A stretch of DNA of 64,000 nt, taken from the NCBI RefSeq assembly GCF_000744705.1, contig NZ_JQML01000001.1, positions 4,722,017 through 4,786,016 on the forward strand, in the 5' to 3' direction. Below, piece by piece: positions 10,851-20,367 of this stretch (positions are counted from its first letter, which is position 1; each line of letters opens with the position of its first letter). Under the pieces are notes generated by a model. It ran no database searches, had not been told where the DNA came from, and saw nothing but the letters and a program-made list of their open reading frames with translations. Source of the stretch: Streptacidiphilus albus JL83. Lineage in GTDB: Bacteria > Actinomycetota > Actinomycetes > Streptomycetales > Streptomycetaceae. The position numbers and the translations under genes are program-made.

Positions 10851-11510
10851 TCAGCGTCGGCCGAGCTGGAGCCTGGTCACATAGGCCGCGGCCTGGGTGC
10901 GGCGCTCCATGTGGAGCTTGGCCAGCAGCCCGGAGACGTAGTTCTTGATGGTCTTCTCGGCCAGGTGCAGCTCGTTGCCGATCTGCCGGTTGGTCATCCC
11001 CTCGCCGATCAGCTCCAGGATCCGCCGCTCCTGCGGGGTCAGCCCGGACAGCCGCTCGTCCTCCTCCGGCGCGCCGCCCTCCCGCAGCCGGGCCAGCACC
11101 CGGCCGGTCGCGACCGGGTCCAGCAGCGACTTCCCGGCCGCGACGTCGCGAACCGCGGACACCAGGTCGAGGCCGCGGATGGCCTTCAGCACGTAGCCGG
11201 AGGCGCCCGCCATGATCGCGTCGAACAGCGCCTCGTCGTCGGAGTAGGAGGTCAGCATCAGGCACTTGATGCCGGGATCCCGGACCCGGACCTCGCGGCA
11301 GACCTCGACGCCGCTGCCGTCCGGCAGCCGGACGTCCAGCAGCGCCACGTCCGGGCGGGCGGCGGGGATCCGGACCAGTGCCTCGGCGGCGGTCCCGGCC
11401 TCGCCGACGACCTCGATGTCGTCCTCGACGGAGAGCATCTCGTGGACTCCCCGGCGGACCACCTCATGGTCGTCCACCAGGAACACCCTGATCTGTCCGC
11501 TGTGCGTCAT
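10851..11510 (-). CDS. NarL/DevR-type response regulator
   Basis: 219 residues from the ATG at 11510. The receiver domain begins [15 protein letters not shown] with the acidic pair DD, has the phospho-acceptor in [13 protein letters not shown], and ends with the GYVLK lysine strand. The LuxR helix-turn-helix is at the C-terminus ([20 protein letters not shown] through [10 protein letters not shown]). No histidine kinase is adjacent, so it is an orphan like the regulator near the bkd genes of S. coelicolor. It is divergent from the 2-oxoacid dehydrogenase operon, with a 266-bp region between them, and may control that operon or itself. Confidence 0.92.
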   Translation of the reverse strand: MTHSGQIRVFLVDDHEVVRRGVHEMLSVEDDIEVVGEAGTAAEALVRIPAARPDVALLDVRLPDGSGVEVCREVRVRDPGIKCLMLTSYSDDEALFDAIMAGASGYVLKAIRGLDLVSAVRDVAAGKSLLDPVATGRVLARLREGGAPEEDERLSGLTPQERRILELIGEGMTNRQIGNELHLAEKTIKNYVSGLLAKLHMERRTQAAAYVTRLQLGRR

Positions 11511-11568
11511 TTTTTCAGATTGGCACAATTTGCCGCCAGGCACGCGCCCGATTGACACCGATCACCCC

Positions 11569-11597
11569 GGTTTCGGCCGGTCGAAACCCGGCCGAAA
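11569..11597. promoter_or_regulatory. Overlapping alternative inverted repeats in the divergent regulator/bkd region
   Basis: TTTCGGCCGG (11571-11580) pairs with CCGGCCGAAA (11588-11597), and GGTTTCG (11569-11575) can instead pair with CGAAACC (11582-11588). The two stems exclude each other. The site lies 59 bp before the response-regulator start and 180 bp before the E1-alpha start. It may be an operator or a leader RNA switch. Confidence 0.35.
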
Positions 11598-11776
11598 GTA
11601 CGTGGACGTCCGAGGACAGAAGCGGCAGGGTCTTCCCCTGGGTAACGTTCTCCTGCAGGATCGGGGCACACCTACCGCCGATCCGCGTCCTTGCGCACAC
11701 CCCGCGCAAAGAGCTGGAGAGGGCGACCGGACCGGTTGCCGGCAACCCCGGAAGCCGGAGAGACCGAGGAGTGAAC

Positions 11777-12931
11777 GTGACCGTCAAGAGCACGGTGGGG
11801 GCGCCGACGGCTGCCCCCGGCCACCACGGCACCGCCGCCGAGGCCGGACCCCCGGACCTCGTCCAGCTGCTCACCCCCGAGGGTGAGCGGGTCGAGCATC
11901 CGCAGTTCTCCGTGGAGACCACTCCGGAGGAACTGCGCTCGATCTATCGCGACCTGGTCCTGGTACGGCGCTTCGACGGCGAGGCCACCTCGCTGCAGCG
12001 CCAGGGCGAGCTGGGGCTGTGGGCCTCACTGCTGGGCCAGGAGGCCGCGCAGGTCGGCTCGGGCCGGGCGATGCGGCCGGGCGACTACGCCTTCCCGACC
12101 TACCGGGAGCACGGCGTGGCCTGGTGCAAGGGCGTCGACCCGCTGAACCTGCTGGGGATGTTCCGCGGGGTGAACCACGGCGGCTGGGACCCGAACGAGA
12201 AGAACTTCCACCTGTACACCATCGTCATCGGCTCGCAGACGCTGCACGCGACCGGCTACGCGATGGGCATCACCAAGGACAGCTCGGACGACGCGGTGAT
12301 CGCCTACTTCGGCGACGGCGCCTCCAGCCAGGGCGACGTGGCCGAGGCCTTCACCTTCGCCTCGGTCTACAACGCGCCGGTGGTCTTCTTCTGTCAGAAC
12401 AACCAGTGGGCGATCTCCGAGCCGACCGAGAAGCAGACCCGGGTGCCGCTGTACCAGCGCGCCTCGGGCTACGGCTTCCCCGGCGTCCGGGTCGACGGCA
12501 ACGACGTCCTGGCCTGTCTGGCGGTCACCCGCTGGGCCCTGGACCGGGCCCGCAACGGCGAGGGCCCGACCCTGGTCGAGGCGTTCACCTACCGGATGGG
12601 CGCGCACACCACCTCGGACGACCCGACCCGCTACCGGATCGCGGACGAGCTGGAGTCCTGGCGGCTCAAGGACCCGATCGAGCGGGTCAAGGCGTACCTG
12701 CTGCGCGAGGGCTGGGCCGACGCCGAGTTCCTGGACTCGGTCGAGGCCGAGAGCGAGCAGCTGGCCCGCCGGGTCCGCGAGGGCGTCCGCACCATGCCGG
12801 ACCCGGACCCGTCGTCGATCTTCGAGCATGTCTACGCTGAGGGCCACGCGCAGGTGGACGAGGAGCGCGAGGCCTACCTCGCCTACGCGGCCTCCTTCGA
12901 GCGCGACGACGTCGAGGGGGAGGACAACTGA
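11777..12931 (+). CDS. bkdA: 2-oxoacid dehydrogenase E1 component, alpha subunit (branched-chain type)
   Basis: 384 residues from the GTG at 11777, which has GAGGAG five bases upstream; the GTG at 11771 would overlap that site. E1 decarboxylates a 2-oxoacid and transfers the acyl group to lipoyl-E2. The thiamine diphosphate motif runs from GDGASSQGD (about residue 179) to the QNNQWAIS segment about 30 residues on. The ARNGEGPTLVEAFTYRMGAH segment is typical of branched-chain and pyruvate E1-alpha subunits. The operon continues with E1-beta (1-bp overlap) and E2. Branched-chain specificity (iso/anteiso fatty acid and polyketide starters) is inferred from similar Streptomyces bkd loci; pyruvate specificity is not excluded. 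Confidence 0.9.
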   Translation: MTVKSTVGAPTAAPGHHGTAAEAGPPDLVQLLTPEGERVEHPQFSVETTPEELRSIYRDLVLVRRFDGEATSLQRQGELGLWASLLGQEAAQVGSGRAMRPGDYAFPTYREHGVAWCKGVDPLNLLGMFRGVNHGGWDPNEKNFHLYTIVIGSQTLHATGYAMGITKDSSDDAVIAYFGDGASSQGDVAEAFTFASVYNAPVVFFCQNNQWAISEPTEKQTRVPLYQRASGYGFPGVRVDGNDVLACLAVTRWALDRARNGEGPTLVEAFTYRMGAHTTSDDPTRYRIADELESWRLKDPIERVKAYLLREGWADAEFLDSVEAESEQLARRVREGVRTMPDPDPSSIFEHVYAEGHAQVDEEREAYLAYAASFERDDVEGEDN

Positions 12932-13929
12932 TGGCTGTCGACCAGGCCTTCAACAAGCCGAGCACCATGGTCAAGGCGCTCAACGAGGCGCTCCGCCGCT
13001 CCCTGGACGAGGACCCCAAGACCCTGGTCATGGGCGAGGACGTGGGCCGGCTGGGCGGTGTCTTCCGGGTCACCGACGGGCTGCACAAGGACTTCGGCGA
13101 GAGCCGGGTGATCGACACCCCGCTGGCCGAGTCCGGCATCGTCGGCACCGCGATCGGCCTGGCGCTGCGCGGCTACCGGCCGGTGGTGGAGATCCAGTTC
13201 GACGGGTTCGTCTACCCGGCGTTCGACCAGATCGTCACCCAGCTGGCGAAGATGCACGCCCGCGCCCTGGGCCACATCAAGCTCCCGGTGACCATCCGGA
13301 TCCCGTGGGCCGGCGGCATCGGCGCGGTCGAGCACCACAGCGAGTCGCACGAGGCGTACTTCGCCCACACCGCCGGCCTCAAGGTGGTCGCGCCCTCCAA
13401 CCCGGTGGACGCCTACTGGATGCTGCGGCAGTCGATCGCCTCGGACGACCCGGTGATCTTCCTGGAGCCCAAGCGGCGCTACTGGGACAAGGCCCTGCTC
13501 GACCCGGACGGCACCGCCGAGCTGGGGCTGCACCAGGCCAGGATCGTCCGTCCGGGCCGCGACCTGACGCTGCTGGCCTACGGCCCGATGGTGAAGGTCT
13601 GCCTGGAGGCCGCCGAGGCGGCGGCCGAGGACGGCCAGCGCCTGGAGGTCGTGGACCTGCGCTCGCTCTCCCCGGTCGACTTCGACACCCTGGCCGAGTC
13701 GGTCACCCGCACCGGCCGGGCCGTGGTCGTGCACGAGGCGCCGGTCTTCATGGGCATGGGCGCCGAGCTCGCGGCCCGGATCACCGAGCGCTGCTTCTAC
13801 TCGCTGGAGGCGCCGGTCCTGCGCGTCGGCGGCTACTTCGCCCCCTACCCGCCCTCCCGGGTGGAGGACGCCTTCCTGCCCGATCTCGACCGGGTGCTCG
13901 ACGCTGTCGACCGCGCCCTGGCCTTCTGA
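12931..13929 (+). CDS. bkdB: 2-oxoacid dehydrogenase E1 component, beta subunit
   Basis: 332 residues; the ATG shares its A with the preceding TGA, so translation is coupled to the alpha subunit. It has the transketolase pyrimidine domain (VMGEDVGRLGGVFRVTDGL, then GRSYR-like IGLALRGYRPVVEIQFDGF, and FVYPAFDQI) and the C-terminal transketolase domain (SLSPVDFDTLAESV). The GGIGAVEHHSESHEAYFAH segment matches the E1-beta phosphorylation/interface loop. It forms the alpha2-beta2 E1 that delivers acyl groups to the E2 encoded next. Confidence 0.92.
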   Translation: MAVDQAFNKPSTMVKALNEALRRSLDEDPKTLVMGEDVGRLGGVFRVTDGLHKDFGESRVIDTPLAESGIVGTAIGLALRGYRPVVEIQFDGFVYPAFDQIVTQLAKMHARALGHIKLPVTIRIPWAGGIGAVEHHSESHEAYFAHTAGLKVVAPSNPVDAYWMLRQSIASDDPVIFLEPKRRYWDKALLDPDGTAELGLHQARIVRPGRDLTLLAYGPMVKVCLEAAEAAAEDGQRLEVVDLRSLSPVDFDTLAESVTRTGRAVVVHEAPVFMGMGAELAARITERCFYSLEAPVLRVGGYFAPYPPSRVEDAFLPDLDRVLDAVDRALAF

Positions 13930-13947
13930 GGGTGTGAGGAGACCGTC

Positions 13948-15355
13948 ATGAGCGTCACCAAAGAGTCAGTCCGCCAGTTCAAGATGCCCGATGTGGGTGA
14001 GGGCCTGACCGAGGCCGAGATCCTGACCTGGTACGTCAAGCCCGGCGACACCGTCACCGACGGACAGGTGGTCTGCGAGGTCGAGACCGCCAAGGCCGCC
14101 GTGGAGCTGCCCATCCCCTTCGACGGGGTGGTCCGCGAGCTGTTCTTCACCGAGGGCACCACGGTCGACGTCGGCCAGGTGATCATCACCGTCGCGGTGG
14201 CCGGCGACGCGGCCCCGGCGGAGGCCCCGGCCGCCGCCGCACCGGCTCCCGCCACCACCGTCGAGGCCGAGGCGGAGGCCGAGCCCGCGCGGCGCGAGGT
14301 GCTGGTCGGCTACGGCCCGCGCACCGGCACCGTCCAGCGCCGGGCCCGGCGCACCGACGCCCCGCCCGGCCGGCCGCCCCGGTCGCGGCCCCGGTCGCAG
14401 TCGCCGCCCCGGCGCCGGTCGCGGTCGCCGCTGCTCCGGCGGCCGTCGGCACCCGGCCGCTGGCCAAGCCGCCGGTGCGCAAGCTGGCCAAGGACCTGGG
14501 CATCGACCTCGCCTCGGTCACGCCCACCGGCCCGCACGGCACCGTCACCCGGGCGGACCTCCACGCGCTGGTCGCCGCCCCGGCCGCGGCCCCGCCGCAG
14601 TCCCGGCGCCGGCGCCGGTCGCCACCGCCACCACGGCGGCCGCCTCTGCCGAGGGCGACGTCCGGGTCCCGATCCGGGGCGTCCGCAAGGCCACCGCGGC
14701 CGCGATGGTGGCCTCGGCGTTCACCGCGCCGCATGTCACCGAATGGGTGCAGGTCGACGTCACCCGGACGATGAAGCTGGTCCGGAAGCTGAAGGAGTCC
14801 GGCGAGCTGGGCGCCGGGGTGCGGGTCAGTCCGCTGCTGCTGGTCGCCAAGGCGCTGCTGACCGCGATCCACCGCCACCCGGAGGCCAACGCCTCCTGGG
14901 ACGAGGCCAACCAGGAGATCGTGCACAAGCGCCGGGTCAACCTCGGCATCGCCGCCGCCACCCCGCGCGGGCTGATCGTCCCCAACATCAAGGACGCCGG
15001 GTCGAAGACCCTGGCCGAGCTGGCCGACGCGCTGACCGCGCTGATCGGAACGGCCCGGGAGGGCAAGACCTCGCCGGCCGACATGCAGGGCGGCACCGTC
15101 ACCATCACCAATGTCGGCGTCTTCGGCGTCGACTCGGGCACCCCGATCCTGAACCCGGGCGAGGCCGCGATCCTGGCCTTCGGCCAGGTCCGGGAGCTGC
15201 CCTGGGTGCACAAGGGCCGGGTCGTCCCGCGCCAGGTCACCACGCTGGCGCTGTCCTTCGACCACCGGCTGATCGACGGGGAGCTGGGCTCCCGGCTGCT
15301 GGCCGACACGGCGGCGGTGCTGGAGCAGCCCAAGAAGCTGATCAGCTGGGGCTGA
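13948..15355 (+). pseudogene. bkdC: Dihydrolipoamide acyltransferase (E2), interrupted by two frameshifts in its linkers
   Basis: The N-terminal lipoyl domain ([14 protein letters not shown], lipoylated lysine in [11 protein letters not shown]) reads in one frame to about 14357. The peripheral subunit-binding domain ([19 protein letters not shown], about 14472-14565) is in a second frame. The catalytic domain ([10 protein letters not shown] to [10 protein letters not shown], about 14620-15355) is in a third. Each change equals loss of one base, at about 14357-14380 and 14590-14604, both in GC-rich Ala/Pro linker DNA. Domain order and sequence are otherwise intact, so either the gene is recently inactivated or the assembly lacks two bases. 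It starts at the ATG at 13948 after a GTGAGGAG ribosome binding site. Confidence 0.85.
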
Positions 15356-15402
15356 CGGTCCATCGGGGTGACGCACCGTCATCATCGGTTGTTCACATCA
15401 AC

Positions 15403-15452
15403 GCCACGGGTACTCCTCCGCAGTTCAACCACTGCGGAGGAGTACCCGTGGC
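15403..15452. promoter_or_regulatory. Perfect 22-bp hairpin enclosing the ribosome binding site and start of the downstream peptidase
   Basis: The arms 15403-15424 and 15431-15452 are exactly complementary, with a 6-base loop (TCAACC). The 3' arm contains GGAGGAG and the GTG start of the next gene. As RNA this would hide the start site completely. It could also end the upstream operon, but there is no strong T-run after it (only TTTT inside the coding sequence). Confidence 0.75.
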
Positions 15453-16605
15453 TTTTCTGTCCCCCCGTCCGACCGTCCTCTCCGCGGTGCTCGCGCTGGC
15501 CGCGCTGGTGGCGCTGGCGCCCGCCCGACCGGTGGCCGCCGTCGCCCCGACCGGCGTCCTGGACAGCCGGCCGCTGGTCTCCAACGGCGATCCCGCGCAC
15601 CGGATCACCCTGGTCCTGCTCGGCGACGGTTACACCGCGGCCGAGCTGCCCGCGTACCGCGCCGAGGCGACGTCCGCCTGGCGGGCGCTGACCGCGATCG
15701 AGCCGTTCCGCACCTACCAGCGGTTCTTCGACGTCCAGCGGGTGGACCTGGCCTCCCCCGCCTCCGGGCTGCGCTCCGGCTCGCCGCTGGGGATGCACTT
15801 CGGCTGCGAGGGCGTCGACCGGATGCTCTGCGCGGACGACGGCGCGGTCGCCCGCTACGCCGGTCCGGCCGCCGGCAGCCGCTGCCTGCTGGCGCTCGGC
15901 AACACCACCCGCTACGGCGGTGAGGGCGGCGGCGGGCTGGCGACCCTGGCGGCCGGCTCGCCGGAGGCGGCCAGGATCCTCCAGCACGAGATGGGCCACG
16001 CCATCGGCGGCCTCGGCGACGAGTACGACGCGGCCCCGCCCGACGCCGGCCCGCCCAACCTGGCCGCGCAGGACGCGGACGGCATGCGCCGCGAGCGGGT
16101 GAAGTGGTGGCGCTGGCTCGGTGCGCCGGATCCCAGCGGCGGGCCGGTGGGGGCGTACCGCAGCGGCAACGGGCTCTACCGCCCGACCCGCGACTCGGTC
16201 ATGCGGACGCTCGGCGGGGTCTACAACCTGCCCAGCCGGGAGGCCCTGATCGAGGCGCTGTACCGGCAGGTCAGGCCGATCGACCGGAGCACCCCGGACA
16301 CCGACGCGGTCGCCGTCGGCGCCCCGCTGCAGGTCTTCCCGATCCCGCTGGTGGGCGCGCGGCAGCTGGCCGTGGTCTGGACGGTCGACGGCCGCCCGGC
16401 ACCCGCCCGGGCCGTGTCCGGCGACCGGCTCGACACCTCCCGGCTCGGGCTGGGGCCGGGTGACCTGGCCCAGGTCGAGGCCACCGTCGAGGACACCACG
16501 CCCTGGCTGCGGGACGAGGATTTCCGCCGGGTACGGATGACCGAGCGGGTCGACTGGACCGTCGGCGACCGGGCCGCGGACCGGACGGCCCACCAACTCC
16601 CGTAG
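15448..16605 (+). CDS. Secreted M64-family metallopeptidase
   Basis: 385 residues from the GTG at 15448, with GGAGGAG just upstream. A signal peptide occupies about residues 1-33. The zinc motif [14 protein letters not shown] (H180, E181, H184, then D191-E192-Y193) is the HExxH...DEY signature of the IgA-peptidase M64 family. The preceding [13 protein letters not shown] is also typical. It is therefore probably an exported zinc endopeptidase; the substrate is unknown. The start lies inside the perfect hairpin described separately. An in-frame open reading continues upstream only because the E2 gene is frameshifted. Confidence 0.9.
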   Translation: MAFLSPRPTVLSAVLALAALVALAPARPVAAVAPTGVLDSRPLVSNGDPAHRITLVLLGDGYTAAELPAYRAEATSAWRALTAIEPFRTYQRFFDVQRVDLASPASGLRSGSPLGMHFGCEGVDRMLCADDGAVARYAGPAAGSRCLLALGNTTRYGGEGGGGLATLAAGSPEAARILQHEMGHAIGGLGDEYDAAPPDAGPPNLAAQDADGMRRERVKWWRWLGAPDPSGGPVGAYRSGNGLYRPTRDSVMRTLGGVYNLPSREALIEALYRQVRPIDRSTPDTDAVAVGAPLQVFPIPLVGARQLAVVWTVDGRPAPARAVSGDRLDTSRLGLGPGDLAQVEATVEDTTPWLRDEDFRRVRMTERVDWTVGDRAADRTAHQLP

Positions 16606-16731
16606 CACCTACCGGCCGTGTCCGTGTGCCCGGGGAAATTCCCGGGAACGGATCTGCGAACGAAGATCACTCACGAGCACTGCTAGATTCTGACAATCAG
16701 ATAAATCTTGGTTCAGCTATCGGGGGACGAC

Positions 16732-17841
16732 ATGCGACGCGCTCGGACAGCCATCTGGTCCGCGGTCACCGCCATCGGTCTGACCGGGGCACTGGCCGTC
16801 GGCCTCTCCCCGTCCGCGCGGGCGCTGGTGCTGCCGCCCACGCCCGCCGCCGGGTCCGGCTCCGCTCCCGCCTCGCCGACGCCGGCCGCCGCCCCGGTGG
16901 CCGGGGCGGACTCGATCGGCTCCGCACCGGTCGTCGCCCGGGTCGCCGCCGTCGCCGCCCCGACCGCGGACGGCAGGACCGGTGCGGCCAGTACGGCCGG
17001 CAGCCAGGCGGCCCTCCAGCAGTTCTGGACCCCGGCCCGGCTGGCCGCGGCCACCGCCACCCTGCCGGGGGTGACCGGCAGCGGCGACACCAAGGTGGCC
17101 GCCGCGGGCGCGGCCCCGCGCACCGGCACGCGCGCCATGGCGGTCAGGTTCGCCTCGGCGACCACCACCACGCTCAAGCAGGCGTACTTCGGCTCCAGCC
17201 CGACCATCGGCATCCTGGTCTACGCCGACAAGAACATGAAGACCCACTTCTGCACCGCCTCGGTGGTGCAGAGCCCAACCAAGAACCTGATCCTGACGGC
17301 GGCCCACTGCCGCCCGGGGTCCTGGGTCGCCTACATACCCGACTACGTCTCCGGCGCGGCCGTCCAGCCCTACGGCATCTGGGCGGTGAAGACCGTCTAC
17401 ACCGACAGCCACTACGCGGCCACCGGCAGCGGGACCGACTACGACTACGCCTTCGCCAAGGTCGCCCCGGACAGCAAGGGCCGGCTGCTGCAGAACGTGA
17501 CCAACGGCAACGTCCTGACCCGGACCCCGAGCTACAACAACTGGGCCGGCCTGACCGGGTACCCCGAGGTCGCCTCCGCCTCCGCCGACAAGTCGGTGAC
17601 CTGCTGGAACCACACCAGCAAGCTGCCCGGCTACGCCCAGATGCAGCTCCTCTGCGGCGGCTTCTACTCGGGCACCTCGGGCAGCCCGTGGCTGATCAAC
17701 ATCAACAGCAGGACCCACCTCGGGCAGGTGGTCGGCGTGATCGGCGGGCTCAACTACGGCGGCGCCAACAACTGGACCAACAACAGCCCGATGTTCGGCA
17801 ACAACGTCTTCTCGCTCTACGCCTACGCCGTCAAGCACTGA
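16732..17841 (+). CDS. Secreted trypsin-like serine peptidase
   Basis: 369 residues from the ATG at 16732, preceded by GGGGGACGAC. A Sec/Tat-like signal peptide (MRRARTAIW..., cleavage near SARA, residue 31) and a 100-residue Ala/Pro/Thr-rich propeptide-like stretch precede the S1 domain. The triad is visible as LTAAHC (H192), DYDYA (D238) and GTSGSPW (S318), with cysteine pairs around them. It is an exported peptidase of the chymotrypsin fold. The 126-bp region before it is A/T-rich and probably holds its own promoter. Confidence 0.9.
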   Translation: MRRARTAIWSAVTAIGLTGALAVGLSPSARALVLPPTPAAGSGSAPASPTPAAAPVAGADSIGSAPVVARVAAVAAPTADGRTGAASTAGSQAALQQFWTPARLAAATATLPGVTGSGDTKVAAAGAAPRTGTRAMAVRFASATTTTLKQAYFGSSPTIGILVYADKNMKTHFCTASVVQSPTKNLILTAAHCRPGSWVAYIPDYVSGAAVQPYGIWAVKTVYTDSHYAATGSGTDYDYAFAKVAPDSKGRLLQNVTNGNVLTRTPSYNNWAGLTGYPEVASASADKSVTCWNHTSKLPGYAQMQLLCGGFYSGTSGSPWLININSRTHLGQVVGVIGGLNYGGANNWTNNSPMFGNNVFSLYAYAVKH

Positions 17842-17913
17842 CGCAGCCGGTCATTCAGCCATCAAAGCGGGTATATCCTCCCGGCGCCGGGCAGCAATTC
17901 ATCCCTCCATAGG

Positions 17914-19338
17914 ATGAGTGGCATCATGTCTGCAGACTCCGCCCTGCCGGTCACACCCCCCGCCACCAGCGCTGTCCCCGTCCTCACCGCCCCCACCGCC
18001 GCCTCCTCCGCGCACCGGCCGCCGCCGGGCGGGCGGGCGGCCTGGGGCGCCTGGGGCGTCGGCGTCACCGTCTACGTCCTCGCCGTGGTGCACCGCACCA
18101 GCCTCGGCGTCGCCGGGATCGCGGCGGCCTCGCGCTTCGGCATCGGCGCCTCGGCGCTGTCCTCCTTCGCCATCCTCCAGGTGCTGGTCTACGCCGGCAT
18201 GCAGATACCGGCCGGTCTGCTGGTGGACCGGCTCGGCCCGCGCCGGGTGCTCAGCACCGGCCTGGTCCTGCTCACCGCCGGACAGCTCGGCTTCGCCTTC
18301 GCCACCGGCTTCACCCCGGCGCTGCTCTCCCGCGCGGTGCTCGGCCTGGGCGACGCGATGACCTTCGTCAGCGTGCTGCGCCTCGGTGCCCGCTGGTTCC
18401 CGGCCGCGCGCAACCCGTTCATCGCCCAGCTCACCGGACTGGTCGGCACGGTCGGCAACCTGGTCAGCACCCTCGTCCTGGCCCAGGTCCTGCACAGCGC
18501 CGGCTGGACGCCGACCTTCGCCACCACCGCACTGCTCGGCCTGGTCGTCCTCGCCATGGTGCTGCTGCTGCTCCGGGACACCCCCGACAGCCCGGCCCGC
18601 GCCCCGCTGTTCCGGCTTCCGCCGACGGCGGCGGAAGGGCGGGCCGGCGAGGGGGCGGAGGCGCCGAAGCGGCCGGCGCTGCTGCCGCAGATCAGGGCGG
18701 CCTGGCAGGAACCGGGCACCCGGCTCGGGCTCTGGGTGCACTTCACCACGGCCTTCCCGGCCTCGGCGTTCCTGCTGCTCTGGGGGATGCCCTTCCTGAT
18801 GGAGGGCCAGGGGCTCTCCCGGACCTCGGCCGCCTGGCTGCTGTCGCTGATCATCATCGTCAGCATGGGATTCGCGCTGCTGTTCGGCCAGTTGATGTCG
18901 CGTCGGCCCGGTGTCCGCACCCCGCTGGTGTTCACCGTGGTGCTCGGCACCGGCCTGCTCTGGGCCGCCGTGCTGAGCTGGCCGGGGGCACGGGTGCCGA
19001 TGTGGCTGCTGGTGGTGCTGGTGGTGGTGATGGGCAGCAACGGACCGGCCTCGCTGGTCGGCCTGGACTACGCCCGCCCGGTCAACCCGCCGGAGCGGAT
19101 CGGCACCGCCTCCGGCATCGTCAACATGGGCGGCTTCGTCGCCGCCGTACTGGCCCTGTTCGGCATCGGCCTGGTCCTGGACCTGCTCACCCCGGGCGGC
19201 GGGGACGACTACACCCCGCACGCCTTCCGGCTGGCCTTCTGCGTCCTCTACCTGCCGATGGCGCTGGGCCTCGTCCAGATCCTGCGGCTCCGGCCGCAGG
19301 CAGCCCGCCGTGAGGCGGAGCTGCGGCGGCGGCCGTAG
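17914..19338 (+). CDS. Major facilitator superfamily transporter
   Basis: 474 residues, about 12 hydrophobic helices after a 40-residue polar N-terminus. The MFS motif DRLGPRRVLSTG lies in the loop after helix 2, and GLGDAMTFVSVLRLGARWFP resembles motif B and its continuation in small-anion and organic-anion antiporters. A charged central loop (about residues 225-260) separates the two six-helix halves. The start could be the ATG at 17914 or at 17926; only a weak AGG precedes the first. The substrate is not predictable. It is the last plus-strand gene before a convergent neighbour. Confidence 0.87.
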   Translation: MSGIMSADSALPVTPPATSAVPVLTAPTAASSAHRPPPGGRAAWGAWGVGVTVYVLAVVHRTSLGVAGIAAASRFGIGASALSSFAILQVLVYAGMQIPAGLLVDRLGPRRVLSTGLVLLTAGQLGFAFATGFTPALLSRAVLGLGDAMTFVSVLRLGARWFPAARNPFIAQLTGLVGTVGNLVSTLVLAQVLHSAGWTPTFATTALLGLVVLAMVLLLLRDTPDSPARAPLFRLPPTAAEGRAGEGAEAPKRPALLPQIRAAWQEPGTRLGLWVHFTTAFPASAFLLLWGMPFLMEGQGLSRTSAAWLLSLIIIVSMGFALLFGQLMSRRPGVRTPLVFTVVLGTGLLWAAVLSWPGARVPMWLLVVLVVVMGSNGPASLVGLDYARPVNPPERIGTASGIVNMGGFVAAVLALFGIGLVLDLLTPGGGDDYTPHAFRLAFCVLYLPMALGLVQILRLRPQAARREAELRRRP

Positions 19339-19360
19339 CTCCACCTCACCGGTGCTCGGC

Positions 19361-20191
19361 TCAGGGGGTGACCGCGAAGTTGTCCAGGATGCGCCCGGCC
19401 AGCACCTCGTCGCCCTCGACCTTCACCTCGGCCGCGCTCGCCGGGATCCGCCCGCAGGCCAGCCGGGCGAAGGTCTCCCAGTCCATGGTCAGCCGCACGG
19501 CCGGGGCCAGCGGCACCTGCTCGTCCACGCTGCCGCGGCCGCTGCCGTCCACCCGCACCGTCCGCATGAACTCCTGGGCCCCGCTGACGTCGAAGACCAC
19601 CTCGGTGCCGGCCGGGGCGCCGGCCAGCTTGGCGACGGCCTTCGGCAGCATCTCGACCAGGTAGTCGCGGGTGATCGCGGCGGCGGCGGTGTCCAGGTCG
19701 CCGGGGGTGCGCAGCGCCCGGCGCAGGTCCTGCTCATGGGTCCAGACGTCGAACACCCGGGTCCGCAGCAGCTGGTGGTACGGCACGTCGCGCGAGTAGG
19801 GGCCCATCGGCCAGCGGATCTCGTCCATCGGCGCGTACCGGGTGTTGTCGCGCAGCGCGCGCGAGCGGCGGATGATCGTGTACTCCAGCTCCGCGGTCAT
19901 CTCCGGCGCGGTGTGGCAGCGCCGCTTGTCGACCGGGACCTCGCAGTAGCGGCTGAACTCGTCCACCACGTGCCGCAGGTCCCGCGGCAGGGTGTGGATC
20001 GGGCGGGGATCGCCCAGGATCTCCAGTTCCATGGCGATGAGGTGCGAGACCACGTCCCGCACCGACCAGCCCGGACACTCGGTGGGCCGGTTCCACTCGC
20101 CCTCCACGAGCGGGGCCACCAGTTCGGAGACGGCCTCGATGGACTGGGTCCAGGCGTCGGCGTACGCCTGGACTATCTGCGTGTCGGTCAC
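19361..20191 (-). CDS. DinB-fold maleylpyruvate-isomerase-family protein (mycothiol-dependent type)
   Basis: 276 residues. The N-terminal ECPGWSVRDVVSHLIAME and the later histidine in RVFDVWTHEQDLRRAL are the metal-binding pattern of the actinobacterial maleylpyruvate isomerase/DinB family, many of which use mycothiol. The C-terminal part (VRLTMDWETFARLACGR) resembles the SCP2-like domain common in this group. The reaction is unknown; family membership is clear. It is divergent from the nitrilase-family gene, with 176 bp between them. Confidence 0.85.
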   Translation of the reverse strand: MTDTQIVQAYADAWTQSIEAVSELVAPLVEGEWNRPTECPGWSVRDVVSHLIAMELEILGDPRPIHTLPRDLRHVVDEFSRYCEVPVDKRRCHTAPEMTAELEYTIIRRSRALRDNTRYAPMDEIRWPMGPYSRDVPYHQLLRTRVFDVWTHEQDLRRALRTPGDLDTAAAAITRDYLVEMLPKAVAKLAGAPAGTEVVFDVSGAQEFMRTVRVDGSGRGSVDEQVPLAPAVRLTMDWETFARLACGRIPASAAEVKVEGDEVLAGRILDNFAVTP

Positions 20192-20367
20192 GTTTCGACC
20201 CCTTGGCTCCGGGCACCCCGGCGGCGGACCCTCGAATGTTTACCTCGCACCACCAACACCGATCGTTGGACCGACGGGTGCACAAGTGGCACGTTACGCT
20301 CCCCTATGTCACCGGGTCAGCGCTTTCACGTGTTGATCGTAGGGCCCTTCCCAGAGCGGGTGGTACT

